A stretch of DNA of 36,902 bases from Vulcanimicrobiota bacterium (GTDB lineage: Bacteria > Vulcanimicrobiota > Vulcanimicrobiia > Eremiobacterales > Eremiobacteraceae), in the NCBI GenBank assembly GCA_019237415.1, contig JAFAHD010000048.1, positions 1 through 36,902 on the forward strand, in the 5' to 3' direction. The position numbers and the translations under genes are program-made. The notes beneath the pieces were generated by a model. The model was not told where the DNA came from, made no database searches, and worked only from the letters and a program-made list of their open reading frames with translations. Of this stretch, positions 17,213 to 27,082 are shown one piece after another (positions within the stretch are counted from its first letter, which is position 1; each line of letters starts with the position of its first letter).

Positions 17213-17706
17213 GTTGGCGCGTCGCCCTTCTCGTGCTCTCGGACAAGGCGGCGCGCGGCGAGCGTCAGGACCGCTGTCTCGCGGCCATGCGCTCCGTATT
17301 GCCGTCGGGCTTCGATATCGTGAGCGAGCGGATCTTGCCCGACGACGCGCCGCTCATCGAAACGGCTCTGCGCGAGTTGTGCGACGGCGCCGCCGATCTC
17401 GTGCTCACGAGCGGTGGCACCGGCTTAGGCCCGCGCGACGTCACGCCGCAAGCCACGCGCGCCGTCGCGGAATATGAAGTACCGGGCATCGCCGAAGCGA
17501 TGCGCGCGGTGAGCATTGCACGAGTGCCAACCGCGATGCTCTCGCGCGCGATCGCCGCAGTTCGCAACGCCACGCTGATCGTCAATCTGCCGGGAAGTCC
17601 GAACGGCGCTCGCGAAACGCTGTCGGCGATCGCCGGCGTGCTGCCGCACGCGCTCGAACTGCTCACCGGCGCCGCCGGCGAGCACGCACCCCTCCAGGAG
17701 AACTGA
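17209..17706 (+). CDS. moaB: Molybdopterin adenylyltransferase-type protein (MoaB/Mog family)
   Basis: This family binds or adenylates molybdopterin before metal insertion. The motif LVLTSGGTGLGPRDVTPQATRAV is the conserved MPT-binding region, and NLPGSPNGARETLSAI is the C-terminal signature. The length is 165 aa. The GTG start overlaps moaC (GTGA) and the end overlaps folC (ATGA). MoaB and Mog cannot be separated confidently by eye. Confidence 0.92.
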   Translation: MSWRVALLVLSDKAARGERQDRCLAAMRSVLPSGFDIVSERILPDDAPLIETALRELCDGAADLVLTSGGTGLGPRDVTPQATRAVAEYEVPGIAEAMRAVSIARVPTAMLSRAIAAVRNATLIVNLPGSPNGARETLSAIAGVLPHALELLTGAAGEHAPLQEN

Positions 17707-19040
17707 TGGATTTCGCGACCGCAGACCGAATCTTGTCGGCCGCGCAGAACGAGAGCGTGTCCCGCCGCTACCCCGGGCGCCTCGATCGCATGCGCGCGTT
17801 CCTTGCAGCGTTGGGCAATCCTGAACGCTCGTTCGCGAGCGTCCATGTCGGAGGGACTGCGGGCAAGGGATCGACAGCCTCGATGATCGCCGCTATCCTG
17901 ACCCACGCCGGCTATAAAGTCGGTCTGCACACCAAACCGCACTTGCGGTCGGTCACCGAGCGCGCCAGCATCGGCGGTGTGCACATCGCACCGGACCGTT
18001 TCGCCGAGGTCATGTCGACCCTGCTGCCTGCCATCGACGAGATGGAAGGCACGGAGTGGGGCAAGCCGTCGTACTTCGAATTGCTCGTCGCGCTGGCGCT
18101 GCGCTACTTCGCGCTGGAGCGCGTCGATATCGCGGTCGTCGAGGTCGGCATCGGCGGAACGCTCGACGGCACGAACGTCTTGGAGCCGCTCGCCAGCGTC
18201 CTCACCAACGTCGGCTTGGACCACACCGATGTGCTCGGGGACACGGTCGAGGCCATCGCGACCGACAAGGCTGGCATCATCAAGCGCGACACGCCGGTCA
18301 TCACCGCGGCCGACCATCCAGACGCGCAGCGCGTGATCGCACAGCGCGCCGAGCAGATGCACGCGCCGTTGCTGCGCGTGCGAGAGATCGCGAAGATCGA
18401 GCCACTGCCGGATGCAGCAGCCTACTCGCAGACGTTCGCCGTGGCCACGCCGCGCGCGCGGCACGAGATCACGATTCCGCTCATGGGCGAGTTCCAACTG
18501 ATCAACGCCGCGACGGCGATCGTCGCGCTCGAAGCGATCGGCGAGCGCTTCCCGACTAGGAGCGGAGACGTCAGTGGAGGCCTCTCCAGCCTCGCATTGC
18601 CGGGCAGGATGGAGTTCTACCCGTCGCGGCCCTCTCTGCTCTTCGACATCGCGCACAACCACGACAAAGCGGCCGCCCTCGCAGCCGCTCTCGCGCGCCA
18701 TTTTCCCGGCAAGCGCTTCGTGTTCGTCGTCGCGATCGCCGAAGGCAAGGACGCCGCCGCGATGATCGAGACGTGGTCGCAACTGCCGGTGCAGTTCATC
18801 TTCACGAGCTTCGATGTTTCGCACCGGGCAGCTGCGCAGCCGCGCAGCCTCGAGCTCATCGCGCAGTCGTTCGGCGCCGCGGCGCGAGCGGTCGCCGATC
18901 CGGTCGAAGCGCTATCCGTCGCCCGGCGCATCGCGGGCGGGGACGATCTCGTCGTCGTCACGGGCTCGACGTTCCTCGTCGGACTCCTCGGCGGCTGGTT
19001 CTTAGAAAACGCGGGAGCGCACGGGCATGCTCGAGTCTGA
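17706..19040 (+). CDS. folC: Folylpolyglutamate synthase / dihydrofolate synthase
   Basis: FolC adds glutamate to dihydropteroate or folates using ATP. The P-loop HVGGTAGKGSTASMIAAIL is at about residues 47-65. The Mur-ligase family blocks follow: HLRSVTERASIGG, VEVGIGGTLDGTNVLEPLASVLTNVGLDHTDVLGDTVEAIATDKAGIIK, and the C-terminal domain with FDIAHNHDKAAALA. The length of 444 aa is normal. It neighbours folP and folB, the two preceding steps of folate synthesis, which supports dihydrofolate synthase activity. It overlaps folP by 14 bases. Confidence 0.95.
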   Translation: MDFATADRILSAAQNESVSRRYPGRLDRMRAFLAALGNPERSFASVHVGGTAGKGSTASMIAAILTHAGYKVGLHTKPHLRSVTERASIGGVHIAPDRFAEVMSTLLPAIDEMEGTEWGKPSYFELLVALALRYFALERVDIAVVEVGIGGTLDGTNVLEPLASVLTNVGLDHTDVLGDTVEAIATDKAGIIKRDTPVITAADHPDAQRVIAQRAEQMHAPLLRVREIAKIEPLPDAAAYSQTFAVATPRARHEITIPLMGEFQLINAATAIVALEAIGERFPTRSGDVSGGLSSLALPGRMEFYPSRPSLLFDIAHNHDKAAALAAALARHFPGKRFVFVVAIAEGKDAAAMIETWSQLPVQFIFTSFDVSHRAAAQPRSLELIAQSFGAAARAVADPVEALSVARRIAGGDDLVVVTGSTFLVGLLGGWFLENAGAHGHARV

Positions 19041-19869
19041 GCGGCGGTCGCGCACGCGTTCGCTGACGCTGCGCGGCCGGACACTCACGTGGGGCGAGCG
19101 CACGTATATCATGGGCATCGTCAATGCGACGCCCGACTCGTTCTCAGGTGACGGCGTCGCCGGCGACGTGGAGGCGGCGACAAAACGGGCGAAGCAGATG
19201 GTCGCGGACGGCGCGGATATGATCGACGTCGGCGGCGAATCCACGCGGCCAGGCCATACGCCGGTCGCCGAAGAGGAAGAAGCGGCGCGCGTCCTGCCGG
19301 TCATCGCAGCACTGCGAGCCGCGCTTCCGGTACCGATCTCCATCGATACATTCAAACCGAGCGTCGCGGCGCGCGCGCTGCAGCTCGGCGCTGACGTGAT
19401 CAACTGCGTGTGGGGAGCAATCCCTGGCATCACCGACGTCGCCGCGGCTGCGGACGCGCCGTTGGTGATCATGCACAACCGCGCGACCGCCGAGTATGCC
19501 GGCGACGTCGTCGAAGAGGTGATATCGTCGCTTGAGCGCGCGGTTCGTGACGCGCAGGCCGCGGGCGTCACCGCCGACAAGATCATCGTCGATCCGGGCA
19601 TCGGATTTGGCAAGACCGCGGAGCACAATCTCGAGATCTTGCGGCGCCTGCGCGAGGTATCCGTACGGCTTGCCTTCCCGTTGCTGCTCGGCACATCGCG
19701 CAAGTCGTTCATCGGTAAGGTCACCGGATTGCCGGTCAAGGAGCGGACGTTCGGGACCGCCGCATCGGTCGCGTTGTCGATCGCGGGAGGTGCCGACATC
19801 GTGCGCGTGCACGACGTCGCCGAGATGTCGGCGGTGGCGCGCGTCGCCGATGCGATCTGCCGTGGCTGA
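19027..19869 (+). CDS. folP: Dihydropteroate synthase
   Basis: It condenses the pterin diphosphate with p-aminobenzoate and is the target of sulfonamides. All barrel motifs are visible: IMGIVNATPDSFSGDG, DMIDVGGESTRPGHTPV, ISIDTFKPSVAARAL, the substrate His-Asn segment VIMHNRA, DPGIGFGKTAEHNLEIL, LLGTSRKSFIG and IVRVHDVAEM. The length is 280 aa. The ATG lies inside the end of folC and the last codons contain the start of folB. Confidence 0.97.
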   Translation: MLESERRSRTRSLTLRGRTLTWGERTYIMGIVNATPDSFSGDGVAGDVEAATKRAKQMVADGADMIDVGGESTRPGHTPVAEEEEAARVLPVIAALRAALPVPISIDTFKPSVAARALQLGADVINCVWGAIPGITDVAAAADAPLVIMHNRATAEYAGDVVEEVISSLERAVRDAQAAGVTADKIIVDPGIGFGKTAEHNLEILRRLREVSVRLAFPLLLGTSRKSFIGKVTGLPVKERTFGTAASVALSIAGGADIVRVHDVAEMSAVARVADAICRG

Positions 19870-20269
19870 CATCATACGCATCCTCGGGATGCACGTCGCC
19901 GTCAAGATCGGCGCATCCGAGCAAGAGCGCATGCAGCCGCAGTCAGTGGATATGGACCTGGAGCTCGAAGTCGACGGCGGGCCTGCGGCTAGATCGGACG
20001 ATCTAAATGACGCAGTCGACTATGCGCAGGTGTGTGCCAGCTGCGAACGCGTCGCCGCCAACCGTTCATTTGCACTGCTCGAAGCGCTCGGCGCGGCCTG
20101 CCTCGACGCGGTGCTGTCCGACCGGCGCATCCACGCGGCGACGATCCGAATCCGCAAACCCGGCATCCTCGGCGGCGCGACGCCCGAGGTGCAGCTGCGC
20201 CGCACGAATCAAGGCAAGGCCGCTGTGTCCTCAGCGACGAAACAGTCGGTTGATGCCCGAATCCACTGA
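19862..20269 (+). CDS. folB: Dihydroneopterin aldolase
   Basis: FolB cleaves dihydroneopterin to the hydroxymethylpterin used before FolP. The track line 19532-20269 includes out-of-frame folP sequence; the true gene starts at GTG 19862 (or ATG 19850), overlapping the folP stop. The 135-aa product reads MADIIRILGMHVAVKIGASEQER and has the typical acidic/Tyr block DDLNDAVDYAQV, the catalytic-region FALLEALGAACLDAVL and the C-terminal Lys in IRIRKPG. It completes a folC-folP-folB cluster. Confidence 0.92.
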   Translation: MADIIRILGMHVAVKIGASEQERMQPQSVDMDLELEVDGGPAARSDDLNDAVDYAQVCASCERVAANRSFALLEALGAACLDAVLSDRRIHAATIRIRKPGILGGATPEVQLRRTNQGKAAVSSATKQSVDARIH

Positions 20270-20789
20270 TGGCAACGGTTCTACTGCTGCGTCGCTCTCG
20301 CGCTTCGTGAGCGAACGCGTCGCGCCGCTCGCGAAGGCGTTCGCGTCGACGCCGCTCGCCGAGTTGCGCGTGCGGACGAGCGAGGGTTTCATCCGCCTCG
20401 TCAAGGCGGTGGAAGCGCCGGCGCATCAGCGAGCGGCGCCGCCGAAACCCGCACTGCGCGGCTTCAGGCACCAGCTGTTCCCCACGGTCGAGTCGGGCCA
20501 TCCGTACGACGTCATCAGCGCCGACGTGGTGGGCATTTTCACACCGGCCCGCGACGTGCCGCAACCAGGGGAGCGGCTGGCGGACGACGCGGTCTTGGGC
20601 AACATCGAGGCGTTGAAGCTGCAACATCCCGTGCGCAGCGGCGGCGCGGGCGTCTTGATCGCGCAGGTCGCAGAGGACGGACAGGCGGTCGACTTCGGCG
20701 AGCCGCTGTTCGTCGTCGATCGCGAAGCAGCGGGCAAGCCGCCCCCGTCCGACGCCGTGCCCGAACCAATCGAACCGCCTCGCCTGTAA
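20253..20789 (+). CDS. accB: Biotin carboxyl carrier protein-like subunit with atypical biotin site
   Basis: The 178-aa protein carries the flexible N-terminal acidic/Ala/Pro part of AccB (LAELRVRTSEGFIRLVKAVEAP) and a biotinyl/lipoyl beta-barrel (about 87-165: ISADVVGIFTPARDVPQPGERLADDAVLGNIEALKLQHPV). AccC carboxylates biotin on this carrier for malonyl-CoA synthesis. The expected Ala-Met-Lys-Met around the biotinylated Lys is here Ala-Leu-Lys-Leu (Lys122), so both Met are lost. The track start (20007) lies inside folB; ATG 20253 overlaps the folB end by 17 bases. The direct fusion of order with accC supports the assignment. Confidence 0.85.
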   Translation: MPESTDGNGSTAASLSRFVSERVAPLAKAFASTPLAELRVRTSEGFIRLVKAVEAPAHQRAAPPKPALRGFRHQLFPTVESGHPYDVISADVVGIFTPARDVPQPGERLADDAVLGNIEALKLQHPVRSGGAGVLIAQVAEDGQAVDFGEPLFVVDREAAGKPPPSDAVPEPIEPPRL

Positions 20790-20792
20790 TCG

Positions 20793-22151
<1,359 letters not shown>

Positions 22152-22157
22152 CCGGCG

Positions 22158-22658
22158 ATGGCCAAAGAGCGCCGCGAGCATCGCATCGCACTCGAAGTGC
22201 TTTACGCGGTCGACATCGGCAAAGCGCCGATCGATGAAGCGCTGCGCCAAGCGCGCGAAGGCATCGGCGTGTTCGGCCGGGGCGACGAGGCGGCAGGCGA
22301 AGATCCCTACGAAGCGGTCTTGCCGGCGATGGACGCGCGAGCGGATGCGCCGCGCGCGACGGATTGGGTGCTCGTCGAGCAGCTCGTGCGCGGCACGATC
22401 GCGCGCAAAGACGAGCTGCAGGAGCAGATCGCGCCGCTACTCGAGCGTTGGACGATCGAACGCCTCTCGGGCGTGGATCGCCTGGTCCTCGATCTGGCCG
22501 CCTGGGAGCTGCGCTACCGGCCGAACGCGCAGACCACGGAGATCATCAATCACGCCGTCGAACTCGCCCGCCGGTTGTCGACCGAACAGAGCGGAGCGTT
22601 CGTCAACGGCGTGCTTGATGCGCTCGCGAAGACGCCGCCGCCCGGCGTGAAAGCATGA
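22158..22658 (+). CDS. nusB: Transcription antitermination protein NusB
   Basis: NusB binds boxA RNA with NusE (S10) to make rRNA transcription resistant to termination. The helical family blocks are RREHRIALEVLYAVDIGK, LVEQLVRGTIARKDELQEQIAPLLERWTIERLSGVDRLVLDLAAWEL and TEIINHAVELARRLSTEQSGAFVNGVLDAL. At 166 aa it is somewhat longer than usual because of an Asp/Glu/Ala-rich insertion at about 40-70. A boxA-like site at the other end of the window (36606) would be its natural RNA target. It overlaps the next gene by four bases. Confidence 0.95.
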   Translation: MAKERREHRIALEVLYAVDIGKAPIDEALRQAREGIGVFGRGDEAAGEDPYEAVLPAMDARADAPRATDWVLVEQLVRGTIARKDELQEQIAPLLERWTIERLSGVDRLVLDLAAWELRYRPNAQTTEIINHAVELARRLSTEQSGAFVNGVLDALAKTPPPGVKA

Positions 22659-24790
22659 ATCCCTGGATCTTGCGCGCGCTGCGCCGGGCGCGCACCATGC
22701 GCTCGCTGCGGACGATCGCGCTGATCGTCATCGGTGTGTCGCTCTTCGTGCTGGCGGCGATCATCGCCGGCGCGATCGCGATCGAAACTGCGTTCGGCCA
22801 AAATCTGCCGGACGTCGACCGGCTGTCGGAAGCCGACTCGGGCACGACGACGACGCGCATCTTGGCGCGCGACGGCACCGTGCTCGCGCGGCTATACGAC
22901 ATGAACCGCGTCTACGTGCCGATCACGGGCATCTCGACCGAGATGAAGCAGGCGATCGTCGCCAGCGAGGACGAGCGCTTCTACGAGCACCGCGGCGTCG
23001 ATCTGCGCGGCATCGTGCGCGCCGCCGTGGCCGACTTCAAACACGAGCAGATCCAAGGCGCGAGCACGATCACGCAGCAGCTCGCGCGCACGCTGTTCCT
23101 CAACCGCAACCGGACGTTCGCGCGTAAGGTGCAAGAGGCGCTGCTCGCGATCGAGCTGGAGCGTTACTACACGAAAGACGAGATCCTCGAGCGGTACCTC
23201 AATCTGATCTACTTCGGCGCGGGTGCGTACGGCGTGCAGGCCGCGAGCCAGGCGTATTTCGGCAAGGACGCGTCCAAACTCACGTTACCTGAAGCGGCGA
23301 TGCTCGCGGGCGTCGTCGCCGCGCCATCGGTCTACTCGCCGTACGTCGACGAATCGGCCGCCAAAGATCGGCAACGCAGGGTGCTCGATCGGATGGTGCT
23401 GCTCGGGGAGATCACGCCGGCTCAAGCGTCAGCGGCAGCCGATACGCCGCTCAAGTATGTCGCAGCCGCGCCGCCGGGCGTCGAGGCGTACAAGTATCCG
23501 TACTTCACGACGTACGTCATCGCCCAACTCGAGAAGAACCTCGGCACCGATCAGATGCTTCACGGCGGGCTGACCGTGTACACGACGCTCGATCCGAAGC
23601 TCGAGCGCATCGCGCAACGATCCGTCACGCAGCTCGTGGAGCAGGGTCGCAAAGAAGGCTACGGCATGCACGAGGGAGCGCTCGTGGCAGAAGATCCCCG
23701 CACGGGCGAGATCCTCGCCATGATCGGCGGCGTCGGCTTCTCGGCGAAGAACCAGTTCAACCGCGCGTGGCAAGCGCGCCGCCAGCCGGGCTCTTCGTTC
23801 AAGGGCTTCGTCTATTCGACGGCGGTCGACCGCGGCACGCCGGTCAGTTCGATCTATTCCGACTCGCCGGTGACGTATCCGGCGGGTGACGGCACGTCGT
23901 ATAGCCCGTCGGATGACGATCACCGCTTCCTCGGCTCGATGACGCTGCGCAAGGCGTTCGCGTTGTCGCGCAATATCGTCGCCGTGAAACTCGCGTACGA
24001 CATCGGGATCGACAATGTCGTGCAGTACGCGCACGCGATGGGCATCACCGAAGATCTCGAGGCCGATTTGTCGCTTGCGCTCGGCACGGCCACCGTCTCT
24101 CCGCTCGACATGGTGTCCGGATATTCGACGATCGCCGCCGGCGGCGTCTACACACCGCCGACCGCGATCCGCTATGTGACCGACCGGTACGGCGCCATCG
24201 TGCTCGACAGCCGCTACCCGAAGCGCAGCGTCGCAATGGCGTCGGGCACGGCGTACATCATGACCAGCTTGATGGAAAGCGTCATCAAAGAAGGCACGGG
24301 CTATCCCAACGCGATTATCGGGCGTCCGGCCGCCGGTAAGACCGGTACGACGTCGAGCTTTCGCGATGCGTGGTTCGTGGGATTCGTGCCGCAGCTCGCC
24401 GCGGCGGTCTGGGTCGGCAACGACGACTACACGCCGATGTACGAATCCTATGGCGGCAACGTTCCGGCGCGCACGTGGGCCAACTTCATGAAACAAGCGC
24501 TCGTCGGCGTGAAGACCGAGGACTTCGTCATGCCGCCGGACGTCGAAGAAGTGCACCTGTGCGCGGCCGGCAATTACCGCGCGCCGGCCGGGTCCGGGGG
24601 ACGAACGGAATATTTCTTGCCGGGCACCGCGCCGCTTGCCACGTGTTACGTGCCGAAAGCATCGCCGCCCCCGCCTGCGGTAAGCAGCCAGAACACGGAT
24701 CTGCAGGCGCCGCCGCCAAGCTCACCGACACCGGCGCCATCCGCCGCTCCAAATCCGACCGCCAGTGCTCAACCTGCCGCTTCTCCTTAG
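22655..24790 (+). CDS. mrcA: Penicillin-binding protein 1A (bifunctional class A)
   Basis: It polymerises and crosslinks peptidoglycan. One membrane anchor (about 20-45) is followed by the GT51 glycosyltransferase domain with catalytic Glu105 in SEDERFYEHRGVD and GASTITQQLARTLFLN. The transpeptidase has Ser380-x-x-Lys383 (PGSSFKGF), the SxN motif at 438-440 (SRN) and Lys562-Thr-Gly-Thr (AGKTGTTSSFRDAWFVGF). The C-terminal 60 residues are Pro/Ser/Ala-rich with no fold. At 711 aa it is a normal size. It overlaps nusB by four bases, and its tail codes for the xseA start in another frame. Confidence 0.97.
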   Translation: MNPWILRALRRARTMRSLRTIALIVIGVSLFVLAAIIAGAIAIETAFGQNLPDVDRLSEADSGTTTTRILARDGTVLARLYDMNRVYVPITGISTEMKQAIVASEDERFYEHRGVDLRGIVRAAVADFKHEQIQGASTITQQLARTLFLNRNRTFARKVQEALLAIELERYYTKDEILERYLNLIYFGAGAYGVQAASQAYFGKDASKLTLPEAAMLAGVVAAPSVYSPYVDESAAKDRQRRVLDRMVLLGEITPAQASAAADTPLKYVAAAPPGVEAYKYPYFTTYVIAQLEKNLGTDQMLHGGLTVYTTLDPKLERIAQRSVTQLVEQGRKEGYGMHEGALVAEDPRTGEILAMIGGVGFSAKNQFNRAWQARRQPGSSFKGFVYSTAVDRGTPVSSIYSDSPVTYPAGDGTSYSPSDDDHRFLGSMTLRKAFALSRNIVAVKLAYDIGIDNVVQYAHAMGITEDLEADLSLALGTATVSPLDMVSGYSTIAAGGVYTPPTAIRYVTDRYGAIVLDSRYPKRSVAMASGTAYIMTSLMESVIKEGTGYPNAIIGRPAAGKTGTTSSFRDAWFVGFVPQLAAAVWVGNDDYTPMYESYGGNVPARTWANFMKQALVGVKTEDFVMPPDVEEVHLCAAGNYRAPAGSGGRTEYFLPGTAPLATCYVPKASPPPPAVSSQNTDLQAPPPSSPTPAPSAAPNPTASAQPAASP

Positions 24791-26051
24791 CGCCGCGCCG
24801 CTGACCGTTTCGCAGTTCGCGCGAGCGGTCGAAGGCGCGCTGCAGGCATCGTTCCCGTCGCCGGTTCGCGTGCACGGCGAAGTTTCGGGTGCGCACTTCG
24901 CCGCGGCGAGCGGCCATACGTATTTCGATCTCAAGGACCAGTACTCGGTCGTGCGCTGCGTCTGCTGGGCGACCAGCGAAGCGGCCTCGTACATCGCCGA
25001 CGTTGCGCGCGACGGCGCGGCCCTCGAGGTCGTCGCCGACGTACGATCGTATGCGAAGCGCAGCGAGTATCAGCTCAGCGTGCTCGAAGCGGTACCGGTC
25101 GGACGTGGTCGTCTCTTCCGCCTGTTCGAGGCGCTCAAAGCGAAACTCGCCGTAGAAGGCCTGTTCGACGACGCGCGCAAGCGCGCCATCCCGCCGTTCG
25201 TGCGCGAGGTCGCAATCGTCACGAGCCGCGACGGCATGGCGCTGCACGACTTCATCACCGCGGCGCGCGCGCGCGGTGCGCACGTGCGCATCACGCTGGT
25301 CAATGCGCCGGTCCAGGGCGAGGCGGCTGCACCCGCGTTGGCGGCGGCGATCAGGCGCGCGGGCCGGCTCGGCGTCGATGCTGTGGTGATCGCGCGCGGC
25401 GGCGGATCGCTCGAAGACCTGTGGGCCTTCAACACGGAGATCGTAGCGCGCGCGATCGTCGCGTCGGCGCGCCCGGTGATCAGCGCGGTCGGGCACGAGG
25501 GCGACGTGACGATCGCCGATCTCGTCGCAGACCGCCGGGTCGCCACCCCGACCGCGGCTGCCGTGCTGGTCGCCGGCGAGTGGGCGAAATTGGTCGAGCG
25601 GTTCGCTGAGCTTTCCCAGCGGTTGGCGCGAACGATGCGGCTGTTCATCGCATCTGCGGTGCAGCAGCTCGACGATCTCTCGAGCGGTCTGAAACGCAAC
25701 GATCCGCGGATCCGGCTTGAAGACTTGCGCCGGCGTACGCGCGAGGCCGAACGAGCGCTGCGGCAATCGTTCGCGCGGTCGCAGGAGGAGCGGCGGGGCC
25801 GGCTCGCCGGTGCGGTTGCAGGCCTGACGGCACTCGGTCCGCTTCAAACGCTCGCGCGAGGCTACGCGATCGTTTTCGACGGCTCCGGCCAGGTCCTCAC
25901 GGACGCGCGGCGCGCGAGGCTGGGGCAAGAGATCGACGTGCTGCTTCGGAGCGGCTCCCTCAGAGCAGATGTCGTGGCGCATTCGTCGGAACGCGCTGCC
26001 AAGGAGGTGCGCGATGGGCGAGTCGCCCTCGAAGAAGAAGCGCAAGACTGA
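24765..26051 (+). CDS. xseA: Exodeoxyribonuclease VII large subunit
   Basis: XseA with XseB degrades single-stranded DNA. The N-terminal OB domain (LTVSQFARAVEGALQASFPSPVRVHGEVSG...GHTYFDLKD) is followed by the catalytic region VAIVTSRDGMALHDF, VVIARGGGSLEDLWAFN and ISAVGHEGDVTIADLVADRRVATPTAAA, and then a long helical coiled region. The length of 428 aa is normal. The usual GHETD of the family reads GHEGD here. GTG 24765 lies 26 bases inside the end of the PBP gene; a start slightly further in is possible, but the reading frame gives no better codon. Confidence 0.95.
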   Translation: MLNLPLLLSAAPLTVSQFARAVEGALQASFPSPVRVHGEVSGAHFAAASGHTYFDLKDQYSVVRCVCWATSEAASYIADVARDGAALEVVADVRSYAKRSEYQLSVLEAVPVGRGRLFRLFEALKAKLAVEGLFDDARKRAIPPFVREVAIVTSRDGMALHDFITAARARGAHVRITLVNAPVQGEAAAPALAAAIRRAGRLGVDAVVIARGGGSLEDLWAFNTEIVARAIVASARPVISAVGHEGDVTIADLVADRRVATPTAAAVLVAGEWAKLVERFAELSQRLARTMRLFIASAVQQLDDLSSGLKRNDPRIRLEDLRRRTREAERALRQSFARSQEERRGRLAGAVAGLTALGPLQTLARGYAIVFDGSGQVLTDARRARLGQEIDVLLRSGSLRADVVAHSSERAAKEVRDGRVALEEEAQD

Positions 26052-26250
26052 CGAGGGCCCGACCTTTGAGGAGGCGCTGGCGCGCCTCGAGGTCATCGTG
26101 GCCCGCCTCGACGACGGGGATCTGCCCCTCGCGCAGGCGCTTTCCTTATATAAGGAAGGAAATGTGCTCGCCAAGCGCTGCCGTGCGCTCTTGACGCGGG
26201 CCGAGGTCGAAGTGAAAGAGGCGTTGGCGGGCGACGCGCCGCCGCAATGA
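26014..26250 (+). CDS. xseB: Exodeoxyribonuclease VII small subunit
   Basis: This 78-aa helical protein packs along the XseA coil. The family core is FEEALARLEVIVARLDDGDLPLAQALSLYKEGNVLAKRCRALLTRAEVEV. I take ATG 26014 rather than the track start 25969, because AAGGAGG (26001-26007) is six bases upstream and the extra residues would all be shadow of xseA. The N-terminus is Lys-rich. It overlaps xseA by 38 bases, so the two are translationally coupled. Confidence 0.93.
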   Translation: MGESPSKKKRKTDEGPTFEEALARLEVIVARLDDGDLPLAQALSLYKEGNVLAKRCRALLTRAEVEVKEALAGDAPPQ

Positions 26251-26272
26251 CCGAGAGCCCCGCGCGGCCGAG

Positions 26273-27082
26273 ATGACCAAGCGCCGTCTCGACGCCGTCG
26301 TCGCGGAGCGGTTCGGGCTCTCGCGGGCGCGTGCGCAGGCGCTGATCCTAGCCGGTCGCGTCAAGCTCGGCGGCGAGCCGCACCGCAAGGCGGGCGAGTT
26401 CGTGCCGCCGGACGCCGTGCTCGTCGTCGAGGATGATGCGCGCTACGTCGGCCGTGGCGGTGCCAAGCTGGAGCGCGCTCTGGACGAGTTCGACTGGTCG
26501 CCGGACGGCCTGCGCTGTCTGGATGTCGGCGCGTCGACAGGCGGATTCACGGATTGCCTGTTGCAGCGCGGCGCCGTCTCCGTGACGGCGGTGGACGTCG
26601 GTTACGGGCAGATCGCGTGGTCGCTGCGCAACGACCCGCGCGTTCGGCTGTTCGAGCGCTGCAACTTCCGCCACGCCACGGCGCAGGAACTCGGAGGCCC
26701 GTTCGGATTCGCAACTGCGGATGTGTCGTTCATCTCGCTCACCGCGATCGCGCCTGCGCTCACCGCGATGCTCGAGCCGGGCGCGCGATGCGTCGTGCTT
26801 GTGAAGCCCCAGTTCGAAGCTGGCCGCGGCAACGTGTCGCGCGGCGGCGTCGTGCGCGACCAGCAGACGCAGGCGCAAGCGATCGAGCGCGTGGCGGCGT
26901 CCTTTGCGCGCGCAGGGCTCTCGCCGCAGAAGCTCACGTTTTCGCCGCTGCTCGGCCCAGCGGGAAACATCGAGTTCTTGCTCGGCGCGTGCCGAGCCGA
27001 TGTAGGAGCGCGTCCACTGAACGCGCTGCCGTTCGACAATGCGGGGGTTGTCGAAAAGGCCCACGAAACGCTCCTGCGATGA
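26273..27082 (+). CDS. tlyA: TlyA-family rRNA 2'-O-methyltransferase
   Basis: TlyA proteins methylate 16S and 23S rRNA riboses and, in mycobacteria, set capreomycin sensitivity. The N-terminal S4 domain (KRRLDAVVAERFGLSRARAQALILAGRVKLGG) is joined to an FtsJ-type methyltransferase with the SAM motif LDVGASTGGFTDCLLQRGA. YVGRGGAKLERALDEF lies at the junction and VLVKPQFEAGRGNVSRGGVVRD follows later. The length of 269 aa matches the family. Some relatives are named haemolysins for historical reasons. It overlaps nadK as ATGA. Confidence 0.95.
   Translation: MTKRRLDAVVAERFGLSRARAQALILAGRVKLGGEPHRKAGEFVPPDAVLVVEDDARYVGRGGAKLERALDEFDWSPDGLRCLDVGASTGGFTDCLLQRGAVSVTAVDVGYGQIAWSLRNDPRVRLFERCNFRHATAQELGGPFGFATADVSFISLTAIAPALTAMLEPGARCVVLVKPQFEAGRGNVSRGGVVRDQQTQAQAIERVAASFARAGLSPQKLTFSPLLGPAGNIEFLLGACRADVGARPLNALPFDNAGVVEKAHETLLR

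Noticed and set aside
24528-26174. 548-aa minus-strand ORF over the PBP and xseA genes
   Set aside because: Shadow of high-GC coding DNA. Its sequence is Arg/Ala-rich and it crosses several real genes.
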